Source of the DNA: Gammaproteobacteria bacterium
Lineage (GTDB): Bacteria > Pseudomonadota > Gammaproteobacteria > Pseudomonadales > Pseudohongiellaceae
Assembly: GCA_012960305.1 (NCBI GenBank)
Contig: DUBM01000014.1
Span: forward strand, 434,001 to 498,000
Direction of reading: 5' to 3'
DNA: 64,000 bases
This document shows positions 11,098 through 19,341 of this stretch, in pieces (position 1 is the first letter of the stretch; every line of letters starts with the position of its first letter). Position numbers and translations under genes: made by a program. The notes under the pieces were generated by a model. The model worked only from the letters and a program-made list of their open reading frames with translations. It made no database searches and was not told where the DNA came from.

Positions 11098-11619
11098 TCA
11101 ACTTAGAAGCTCGACTATTAGATCATCAGCGATTTCTTCGAGAACTGACTGCAGTTCATCCAAATCTAGAGAACTAGGGACCTTAAGCTGAGCGCTGGCT
11201 TTAAACAAAATTCCCCCAGACATCGGTGCTGCTATGCATTGAGTGCTTAGTTTTTCCACGCTTACCGATAAACTCGCTAATGCATGGGAAATCTCTCGAA
11301 CTATTCCCGATCTGTCGTTGCCAACGACACTTAATTCAATAGAGTTAATTATGATATTCTCGTGATCTCTCCCTTCTGCTCTCCCAGCTTTCTCAACGAT
11401 GATCTTAAGATCGCCGGATAGACTCTCTAGTTCGCTAATTAGCTTATCTACAGCTTGATTAGCTACGCTGACTCTCAATACTCCAGCAAATTTTCCGTCC
11501 AGTTGAGACATACTACTTTCTAACCAATTTCCAGAATTTTCGGCAATGATTTGTGAAAGAGATTCCACCAACCCCGGTTTGTCATCCCCAATTATTGTTA
11601 ACACAAGATAATTCGTCAT
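11098..11619 (-). CDS. gcvR: Glycine cleavage system transcriptional repressor-like (tandem ACT domain) protein
   Basis: Two ACT-like domains: TNYLVLTIIGDDKPGLVESLSQIIAENSGNWLESSMSQLDGKFAGVLRV and SVVGNDRSGIVREISHALASLSVSVEKLST. Confidence 0.8.
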   Translation of the reverse strand: MTNYLVLTIIGDDKPGLVESLSQIIAENSGNWLESSMSQLDGKFAGVLRVSVANQAVDKLISELESLSGDLKIIVEKAGRAEGRDHENIIINSIELSVVGNDRSGIVREISHALASLSVSVEKLSTQCIAAPMSGGILFKASAQLKVPSSLDLDELQSVLEEIADDLIVELLS

Positions 11620-11636
11620 AACTAGTTGGTATACCC

Positions 11637-14081
11637 CTAAAACAATCCAATCTGTTGATTCAATATTTCGTTCATTGATGAAGATTTAAAAACCAAAATT
11701 GAATCCACTATTGGTGTTAATTGTTTTTCAATATAAAAATTAAAGTCGATGGGCGATTGTCGATACTGCCTGGGTTCAGGCCCGGACACTGTCATTATAT
11801 ATTCAATCCAACCTCCGGACTCATAGAGACTTGGAAGATTCTTTCCCTTTCGAATAACTTCGGCTTTGCGAGCCGCCTGAACATGAGGAGGAACATTCTT
11901 TACATAGTCGCCTAATTTTCTCCTCAAGCGCTTACGTAATACTAATTCTGACTCAAACTTTTCATCCAGTATATCGGCCACAGTTTGCTTTATGAAATCA
12001 ACATAAGGCTGATCACGAAAGATATGCTCGTAAAGCACTTGTTGGAACTCTCTAGCTAGTGGTGACCAATCGCTTCGTACTGTTTCCAGCCCTTTGAACA
12101 GCATCTTTAATATCGACTGGTCCTTGTTATCCATTACCATGCCAGCATAGCGTTTCTTGCTACCTGCATCGGAGCCTCTTACGGTGGGCATTAGAAATTT
12201 GCTGAAATGAGTTTCAAATTCGATTTCCAAATAGCTTTCTATGTTGTAGTCCTTTTGAAGCCGTTCTCGCCACCAGTCATTAAGTTCTTCAGCCAATCTG
12301 TTCCCGATATCTGGAACATCACTGGTTTTAACTTCTCCGAGTAATACAAACACCGAATCAGTATCCCCATAAATTACCTCATAGCCTTTTTTCTCAATTT
12401 GATTCTTACTCTCAATAATTATTTCATGACCTCGCTTGGTAATGGAACTCACTAGCCGGGAATCCAGAAACCTGCACCCTGAAGTACCGAGCACACCATA
12501 GAACGAATTCATTATGATTTTAATTGCTTGTGACATTACAGCATTGTGATTGGCTTTGGCCTGATCTCTTGCAGCCCACAGAGAAGCAATCAACTCTGGC
12601 AGGATATATGCAGAGCGAGAAAAATTGCCATTGTCATAGCCTGGAATCGCATCCTCTTCTTTTTGTGCAACTACCAAGGCGAGAGGATCTACATGGAATG
12701 TCCTAATTATGCTAGGGTACAGACTCTTAAAATCGAGAACTATTACATTATTGTGAATCCCCGGTATTGAACGCATAACATACCCTCCGGGACTCACATT
12801 GCTGGCCGCCACCTGACCCAAGGAAGGAGCAACAAACCCTTTGCGGTGCAACCGAGGCAAATAAAGGAAATCAAAGGCAGCGACAGACCCGCCGTATCGA
12901 TCTAGCTCTAAACCGGTGAGAGAACTCCGTTCAATCGCAAAATTCAACAAATTCTCTAACTCAAAAATATCCCACACCAGGCGGCAGTCTTCGAGATTGT
13001 AACGAGCGAGAGCGGGTTTGTTACTGTTAAAGAGCTCGGTGATTTCTTCACCTCGCTGATCTATGTCCTCAACTAACTTCCCTCTATTCAGCAGCTTTCT
13101 CGCGACGAATTCTAAAGAGAAATTCTCGAACTGATAAGTTGCACTGCGCATCAGTTCGATCCCATCTAGAACAGCTCTTCCCGGTACTAACGCATAATAC
13201 CTGTCGTTGCCCTCACGGGCTTTGCGCCAGATCACCTGCTCATTGTTGCGGCCAAACCGAAAGGAGATCCTCCATCTATCGCATATATTCTGTAAAACAC
13301 GCAGGTCAAAATTTACTACGTTCCAACCCATCACTACATCAGGATCAATAGAATTTATTCGATCTAAAAATGCTAAAATTATATTGCGCTCATTTGCACA
13401 ATAAATGAGGTCTATCGGAGCTTTCTCATCTCCAATCTGCACAGGTGCAGAGTTACCACTTTCGCCGATCATAAAGACTTCTGAAATAGTATCGGAATAA
13501 AGACCAATTGAATAAAGTGAAGTCCCGGCGTAATTGGTTTCTATATCGATAGACAATGCTTTAAACTGCGGGCGATAGTCGGATGGCGTTAGCTTACCGC
13601 TTACTAATTCACGGAAGTTTAATTTGTCTTTTGGCTGACCTTTTGATTGCCCTTTTGACGGCTCAATAACCTCTCCAGAATAACTCACTGCGCCGGTGAT
13701 AAAACGTTCCATCAGAAATCGGTCGGTTGGCTTTAAATCTGACTCGGCCAGCGCTACGCCGTTGATCGCTAATTTATCTCGACAATCGAATAAAGCTCTC
13801 TGACTTTGAAAATAAAGTGCTGATACATTTTCATGGGAAAAGTTTTGTAGTTTGGTAGGCTTTATTCGCCAATTGGATTGATTAGCCAGGAGCAGACGGA
13901 CCTCCTCTTCTTGATGGGATGGAAAAAAGCTAACTGCCTCTTGTCTTGAGGTCTGGAAGCGCAGTGGACCTAAGTCTCCCGCCAGCCAGTAGATTAGCTC
14001 AACACCGGTAGCCGATTCACGCCATTGGCGGGTGAGTATAAATCCGCTAAGAGAGTGCGATAAAGATTGGTCTTTAGACAA
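11637..14081 (-). CDS. polB: DNA polymerase II (family B)
   Basis: ALSIDIETN exonuclease motif, VLDFKSLYPSIIRTF and VIYGDTDSVFV polymerase motifs; length 814 aa. Confidence 0.95.
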   Translation of the reverse strand: MSKDQSLSHSLSGFILTRQWRESATGVELIYWLAGDLGPLRFQTSRQEAVSFFPSHQEEEVRLLLANQSNWRIKPTKLQNFSHENVSALYFQSQRALFDCRDKLAINGVALAESDLKPTDRFLMERFITGAVSYSGEVIEPSKGQSKGQPKDKLNFRELVSGKLTPSDYRPQFKALSIDIETNYAGTSLYSIGLYSDTISEVFMIGESGNSAPVQIGDEKAPIDLIYCANERNIILAFLDRINSIDPDVVMGWNVVNFDLRVLQNICDRWRISFRFGRNNEQVIWRKAREGNDRYYALVPGRAVLDGIELMRSATYQFENFSLEFVARKLLNRGKLVEDIDQRGEEITELFNSNKPALARYNLEDCRLVWDIFELENLLNFAIERSSLTGLELDRYGGSVAAFDFLYLPRLHRKGFVAPSLGQVAASNVSPGGYVMRSIPGIHNNVIVLDFKSLYPSIIRTFHVDPLALVVAQKEEDAIPGYDNGNFSRSAYILPELIASLWAARDQAKANHNAVMSQAIKIIMNSFYGVLGTSGCRFLDSRLVSSITKRGHEIIIESKNQIEKKGYEVIYGDTDSVFVLLGEVKTSDVPDIGNRLAEELNDWWRERLQKDYNIESYLEIEFETHFSKFLMPTVRGSDAGSKKRYAGMVMDNKDQSILKMLFKGLETVRSDWSPLAREFQQVLYEHIFRDQPYVDFIKQTVADILDEKFESELVLRKRLRRKLGDYVKNVPPHVQAARKAEVIRKGKNLPSLYESGGWIEYIMTVSGPEPRQYRQSPIDFNFYIEKQLTPIVDSILVFKSSSMNEILNQQIGLF

Positions 14082-14179
14082 ATTACCTCAGTAATAAATA
14101 CGAGCAGTTCGCGGGAATTTACCGCTAATAAATAAATAGCAACCGTTGAGTAATTTTCTCTAATCCCTGAATTTAACGA

Positions 14180-14728
14180 TTAATGTTTGTGTCCACCAGG
14201 CCCATGCACGTGACCGTGGTCAATTTCCTCTTGAGTAGCATCTCTGACTGTAACCACTTCGATCTGATAATAAAGAGTCTTTCCGGCGTAAGGGTGATTG
14301 AAATCCACATCAGCATTAAACTTGCCTGCCTTAACTACAGTTACATTTCGTCGGCCCTCATTTGTTTCTACTGCGGCAAAAGTTCCAGCGACAATTTTTT
14401 TAGTACCAGGTGGGATCATTAAGTGCTTTATAGGAACCCTTAGCAGTGCTTTTTTTACTCGAACCCCATAAGCATCGAGAGGGTCCAATATTACTTCAAC
14501 TGCATCGCCTGGTTTCTTGCCTTCAAGTTCTCGTTCCAATCCTATGATGACATTATGAAACCCATGTAAATAGTAAAGCGGCTCGTGACCATAAGATTCT
14601 TCCATCAAATCGCTATAGTTTCCTTCTTCATCAACTTCTCTTAAGCGATAGTGAAATGTTACTACCTTATTCAGGGCAATCTCATCGCCACTGACTTCAG
14701 TGTCAATAGCTGGGACTTCTTCAGACAT
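14180..14728 (-). CDS. slyD: FKBP-type peptidyl-prolyl cis-trans isomerase SlyD-like
   Basis: VTFHYRLREVDEEGNYSDLMEESYGHEPLYYLHGFHNVIIGLERELEGKKPGDAVEV; His-rich tail HGHVHGPGGHKH. Confidence 0.9.
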   Translation of the reverse strand: MSEEVPAIDTEVSGDEIALNKVVTFHYRLREVDEEGNYSDLMEESYGHEPLYYLHGFHNVIIGLERELEGKKPGDAVEVILDPLDAYGVRVKKALLRVPIKHLMIPPGTKKIVAGTFAAVETNEGRRNVTVVKAGKFNADVDFNHPYAGKTLYYQIEVVTVRDATQEEIDHGHVHGPGGHKH

Positions 14729-14806
14729 TAAAAATCTCCTTTAGGAAACTAAATTCTAACAGATGGAGACTATTAATTAGCAACTATAGTGAGCAATGTT
14801 AGACGG

Positions 14807-14835
14807 TTTTTAGCGAAGACTATCTTCGCTAAAAA
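14807..14835. repeat. Perfect 13-bp inverted repeat with 3-nt spacer (TTTTTAGCGAAGA-CTA-TCTTCGCTAAAAA)
   Basis: Direct reading; lies in the divergent intergenic region between slyD and the 14975 gene. Confidence 0.85.
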
Positions 14836-14974
14836 CTCACTTATTGTAAAAATAATCAACATCATTACGCAGGCTTTTTCTTTGCCTCTACCAATCTTTT
14901 ATGCCCTGAATTACCCGAAAGCGCGCGATTCGTGTATAATCGACCGGTTATTTGCGCAGAGAGAGAAAGTTGTT

Positions 14975-15151
14975 ATGGCAAACAAATCAAAAAAAGATGC
15001 AGTTATCAGTAATCGAGCGGACCTTAACTTACACGTAGAGGCTTTTCTAAAAGCCGGTGGTCAAGTTCAACAGATTCCATCGGGTGTAAGCGGCCAAACC
15101 TCAACAAGTGGACCAAGGCAAATCGTCCTCAGCCATAAAACCAGCTCCTAG
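14975..15151 (+). CDS. Small basic conserved-looking protein (SutA-like C-terminal signature?)
   Basis: MANKSKKDAVISNRADLNLHVEAFLKAGGQVQQIPSGVSGQTSTSGPRQIVLSHKTSS; TATAAT at 14935-14940 upstream; ATG at 14975 more plausible than the track start 14789. Confidence 0.55.
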   Translation: MANKSKKDAVISNRADLNLHVEAFLKAGGQVQQIPSGVSGQTSTSGPRQIVLSHKTSS

Positions 15152-15301
15152 TTAGCTGGCACTCTTATTTGGTTAGTAGCTATTTGTAATATCTATTTTA
15201 GTATTTAGAACTCAGTTATTAAACTCCAACTCTCGATCACTCACTCTTTTTTCGTGGCGAGAAATTTGATTAGTATCGCTACTCTGTTTAGAACAAATAC
15301 A

Positions 15302-16222
15302 TTAGAGTTGGCTTACTTTATAGCCTCTAGCTTTGAGAAGCTCTAAAAGACCATCATTACCAACCAAATGGGCAGCGCCTACCAACACAAATTCCACATC
15401 CTCATCCGCTAACATTTTATCTATTTGCGGTATCCAGTTAAGGTTGCGACCTCGCAAAAGAGATGCATAGAGTTCTGGGGCCTCATTCAACATGTCCGCA
15501 ACAAACATTTCGGATAGTTTTTCATTATCACCGGTACGCTAGGCAAAAATCATATCTTCCATGACTTCAGCGGTTTCATCCAAGTCACTGAGAGAAAGTA
15601 AGATAAATTCATTTTCGTTACCCTCTCCCATCGCAGCAAGAAAACCAATTTGTTCTTCAAGAGACTCTAACTCTTCAAGAGTTTTTGCATCACTCATAGC
15701 GCGAATATTGAAATAAGCGTCAACTCCTTGCGGCGTAAAGCCAATCTTCTGAAACTCTAAAAATTGCAGCATGCTAATAATCACGCCCAGCTTAAACTGT
15801 TCTATCATCGCCATAGGTATACTGATAGTCGCAATATACTCGGATAGTGCATTGTAGGCTTCGTCGTTTAATACAGTATCTAAACTCTGCCCGGCAGTGT
15901 AGGTGAGCTGCTTTAACGTCTCTGCCTGAATTGATAAATCATTCATGGAACTAATATCAGTCTCAAATACAAGTACCGCCGATTCTTGATAGGCTTGTTC
16001 ATATTCTTCGGGCAATGGATAGTCTGATGGGCGAAGCAGATGAACTGTACCACCCAAATACACGGTATTCTCGCCCGATGTAATTTTCAATACAGATGAA
16101 TCGGCTGAGATTGTAGGCATAATATCTAAAAGGGAAACCAAACTGAGCAACAGTAATAATGACTTTAGCTTTAACTTAGATTGGGCTCCAAATAATCTAT
16201 CTGAATTCATTTTCACCTTCAC
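15302..16222 (-). pseudogene. TraB/GumN family protein, split by one in-frame TAG
   Basis: SGENTVYLGGTVHLLRPSDYPLPEEYEQAYQES ... EVMEDMIFA*RTGDNEKLSEMFVADMLNEAPELYASLLRGRNLNWIPQIDKMLADEDVEFVLVGAAHLVGNDGLLELLKARGY; both halves in the same frame. Confidence 0.85.
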
Positions 16223-16418
16223 CTTGAATTTTCATCCTGCGCTTGTCATTAAATTATAACCAGTGCACATGGGGCTATGCTTCTTTAACAAGTTTTACAC
16301 ATCGATAGCTTAAAGGTAGCATGCCCTCGTTTATAGAAAAAATTGATTGTTACTCTTTCTAATCACCAGATTACTGTGTTCATCTTAATAATAACACCGA
16401 ACATGCTTAGGTTAGTCG

Positions 16419-16778
16419 ATGGCAAAAATACTCTTTAAATTGCGTAATGTCCCCGATGATGAAGCTCAGGATGTTCGTGAAATCTTGGAATCCAATAACA
16501 TTGAGTATTTCGAAACCACGGCGGGAAACTGGGGTGTCTCAGTACCAGCGTTGTGGACTAATAATACAGAACACTATGATCACGCTCGATCGCTAATTGA
16601 TGAATATGAGTTGAATCGTTCGGTGGCGATAAAAAAAGAATATGAATTAGGCCGGCAAAGAGGTGAAACTAGAACGATGTGGAATAGTTTTATTGAGAAT
16701 CCTGTACGCTTTGTTCTTTACTTGGCTTTAATAGGAGGCGTGCTATTTCTTTCCTTGCAGGTTTTTCTTTCATTTTAG
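16419..16778 (+). CDS. DUF6164-like small membrane protein
   Basis: MAKILFKLRNVPDDEAQDVREILESNNIEYFETTAGNWGVSVPALW...; C-terminal TM segment. Confidence 0.7.
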   Translation: MAKILFKLRNVPDDEAQDVREILESNNIEYFETTAGNWGVSVPALWTNNTEHYDHARSLIDEYELNRSVAIKKEYELGRQRGETRTMWNSFIENPVRFVLYLALIGGVLFLSLQVFLSF

Positions 16779-17040
16779 GTTTTAATCTGATTATTAGGCT
16801 GGTTCCTGCAATGCTTGGTAAGAGAATACTTTCTTCGTATTCCCCTTTCAGCAGCGTCGGATTACCATTATTATGAATTATTCCTAGTAATCTTTTCTAA
16901 TAATCTATCTCAGTATTGACAGTGTAGTTGGATATCCGAGCATCCTAGGGTGTTATCATAGCGATACAATAGATATGAAGTGCGCTTTCCGTCTGATTTT
17001 TATGTGACAGTCCGCTCAATAATCTTAATGCATTAGCTGC

Positions 17041-17069
17041 TTTACACTCACAATGATGTGTTATATAAA
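17041..17069 (+). promoter_or_regulatory. Putative sigma70 promoter of orphan RNA: TTTACA (17041-17046) - 17 nt - TATAAA (17064-17069)
   Basis: Near-consensus hexamers with optimal 17-nt spacing immediately upstream of a structured segment. Confidence 0.6.
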
Positions 17070-17075
17070 AACCAC

Positions 17076-17306
17076 TAACTTTTGCTAGCGGTTCTTTCGG
17101 GGGGAACCTCCTAGCAACCATTGCTACCCTGGCAATCCAAGGAGGTGATCCCATTAATAGCCAATCTATGAAGGGAGCCTCCAGTTACTCTTGCTAGCAT
17201 TTGCTTGCTGAGTGATTGGAGGGAAATTTCTGGTTAGAGTTGAGATTTCTGAGCTCCCATAAAGTAGAAGATCCCGCTGACGAATTAATTCGTCAGCGGG
17301 ATTTTT
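17076..17306 (+). ncRNA. Candidate orphan structured small RNA (about 230 nt) ending in an intrinsic terminator
   Basis: Stems: GCTAG/CTAGC + GGTTC/GAACC (17084-17115); ATTGCT/GGCAAT (17120-17136); 13-bp CCTCCAGTTACTC/GAGTGATTGGAGG (17178-17190 / 17210-17222); enclosing GGGAG/CTCCC (17173-17177 / 17254-17258); GAAAT/ATTTC (17223-17227 / 17245-17249); terminator 17271-17306. Confidence 0.6.
17271..17306 (+). terminator. Rho-independent terminator, 16-bp perfect palindrome followed by T-run
   Basis: ATCCCGCTGACGAATT|AATTCGTCAGCGGGAT then TTTT. Confidence 0.9.
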
Positions 17307-17488
17307 CATTATTAAATTAAAATCCAGAGCCCCAGCGTAAGTGTCGAGGAATTAGTGCGATATCTGAGGGGTTTGGAGCTAATGCGCTTCAGTTATGACT
17401 AAATTCATCATAGACCGAATTGACAGAGTCAATTTAGCCCGGTAATTTAGCTTACCAACAACAGAAACAGGACTGGCTGAACAAGACT

Positions 17489-18202
17489 ATGGAAGAATTA
17501 AACAAATTGAATAAGCTCTCCAAAGGCGAGCGCTTTCGGGGGCATCTCGGCTTTTTCTGGAAAGAAAATAGCCAATTCTTCCTATTACTGTCCTGTATCG
17601 TTTTCTTTAAAAGCGCGATTGCTGACCTTAGCTCAATTTCCGGCGCCTCCATGCAGCCATCCCTTTTAGATGGCGATAAAGTCTGGGTGAACAAATTAGC
17701 TTATGATGTAAAGATTCCATTTACCGAAATTTCCCTGGCTGAAGTCTCTGACCCTCAACGAGGAGACGTCGTCATTATTGACTCCAAGAAAGCGGCCAAG
17801 CGTCTAGTTAAGCGAATTATTGGTGTCCCCGGTGACACTATCTATATGCAAAACAATTCGTTGGTTATCAACGGTATTGCCGCCAACTATGAAGTTTTAT
17901 CGCGCGATGAAGATACGTTGATTATTCTCGAAGAACTGCCAGACCGTTCCCATCAAGCCAAGCTTTCCCGCCACTTTATTAACCGTTCCAGTCGATCTTA
18001 CGGTCCAACAGTGGTGCCTGAAGATCAGTACTTCGTGCTTGGAGATAATCGTGATAACAGCGCTGATAGCCGGGTGTACAGTTTTGTACCTCGTGGTGAA
18101 ATCATTGGCCGGTCCAATTCCGTAGTCTTCTCCCTTGACAGTGATAACCGCTATTTCCCTCGGGGTGAGAGATTCCTCGCTGGAATTGACGAAATTCAGT
18201 AA
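17489..18202 (+). CDS. lepB: Signal peptidase I
   Basis: SGASMQPSLLDGDKVWVNK, RGDVVIIDSKK...LVKRIIGVPGD, FVLGDNRDNSADSR. Confidence 0.95.
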   Translation: MEELNKLNKLSKGERFRGHLGFFWKENSQFFLLLSCIVFFKSAIADLSSISGASMQPSLLDGDKVWVNKLAYDVKIPFTEISLAEVSDPQRGDVVIIDSKKAAKRLVKRIIGVPGDTIYMQNNSLVINGIAANYEVLSRDEDTLIILEELPDRSHQAKLSRHFINRSSRSYGPTVVPEDQYFVLGDNRDNSADSRVYSFVPRGEIIGRSNSVVFSLDSDNRYFPRGERFLAGIDEIQ

Positions 18203-18509
18203 TGCATTCCCTGGTTATCGCCGGTGATCTTCTGACTGCTAACAACTCTCCTTCATTCCCAGAAAGGCTTGAATCCAAACCCTGCCCTCCGCTAATAAAC
18301 TTCATGAGCTGCAGAGATACATCTGCTTAACTGTCTGAATTTTACTTTTATCCTAGCTAAGCGCTATTTATGCAATAAAATTGCCGGTTATCCGGTAATA
18401 TCTCTTCAAGCATCCAGTCTATTTCAAAGCGTATTGGGTTCGAGCACTGCCAACAGCTCAAAGATCTAAACTAAAGGACCCCCATCAGCCACAACCAAGA
18501 GGCCAAACC

Positions 18510-19097
18510 ATGATTCGCAATAAATCTCAACGTTACAGCTCAGCAAGCAAAACATTGCTTGTGCTCTGTGTACTGGGCATGTTTCAGGGTTCGATCGCTC
18601 AGGAATTTGTCTGGGCTCCAGAGTTTCCGGTGGGGTCATTAATTCCCGAGATATCTGCTCTGGACCAGAATGGAGAGGAACGCACATTTAATGACCTCAC
18701 GGGTGAAAATGGCATACTTTACATGTTGAGCCGCTCTTTTGACTGGTGACCATTCTGTAAATCCCAGCTCGTGCAGCTGGTAGAAATCACTGACCAATTT
18801 AAGGCAATGGGCTTGGAAATCGTTGCTATGACCTATGATTCAGTCGAAGTTTTAAAAACTGTAGAAGAAGATCAGGGAGTTGAATTTACGCTGCTTCACG
18901 ATGAAGAGGTAGGCCATGTAAATGGTTTAGGTATTAGAAACTTGGACTATGAGCCTGGTCACCGTGTTTATGGAATTCCTTACCCGGGCATCTTTTTAGT
19001 GGATCCTAATGGTGTCATCCAGGCAAAGTTTGCTGAAGAAAGTTACCGGGATCGACCGGACTTTGGGAATGTATTAGAGGCCGCAGCCAATTTGTAA
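18510..19097 (+). CDS. Putative exported redoxin (AhpC/TSA-thioredoxin fold) selenoprotein; in-frame TGA at 18747-18749 read as selenocysteine
   Basis: ORFs 18510-18749 and 18771-19097 are in one frame; translation through the TGA gives ...ILYMLSRSFDW-U-PFCKSQLVQLVEITDQFKAMGLEIVAMTYD..., a UxxC version of the CxxC motif; N-terminal signal peptide MIRNK...LLVLCVLGMFQGSIAQ. Confidence 0.85.
18764..18780 (+). promoter_or_regulatory. Candidate bacterial SECIS hairpin (CCAGCU-CGUGC-AGCUGG)
   Basis: Perfect 6-bp stem with 5-nt apical loop; loop starts 20 nt after the TGA; G at second loop position. Confidence 0.75.
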
Positions 19098-19138
19098 TTG
19101 GAGATGAACAAATAATGGTAGTAGTTAACTGTGTAAAG

Positions 19139-19169
19139 GCAGGGGCCAGCAAAGCTTCCTGCTTTTTTT
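19139..19169 (+). terminator. Intrinsic terminator downstream of the selenoprotein candidate
   Basis: GCAGG...AGC aaa GCT...CCTGC followed by TTTTTTT. Confidence 0.7.
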
Positions 19170-19341
19170 GTGCGATTCAGCGACCAAGTGTGATACTTTT
19201 TTGCAGCATAATCGTCTAAATTGCAATAGCAGAATCCATCATAGCGAAATACTTATTATTCAGACATAGTTAGTCCGGCACCCGTATTATCCAGCCTTTG
19301 CGCTGAGAGAGTGGACTCGGCGCCATTCTGGAGTAGTAGTA

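Noticed and set aside
3960-16222. Genome-wide TAG recoding (e.g. pyrrolysine or Trp at UAG)
   Set aside because: TAA and TGA also interrupt these genes, and intact genes in the window end normally; simple decay explains the data better.
17139-17151. Minus-strand GGATCACCTCCTT as the 3' end of a 16S rRNA gene
   Set aside because: Flanking sequence does not resemble 16S helix 45 or an rRNA spacer; only the 13-mer matches, so no rRNA gene is called.
18421-18460. GGGTTCGAG motif as a tRNA T-loop
   Set aside because: No pairing T-stem, acceptor or anticodon arms nearby; no tRNA genes found in the window.
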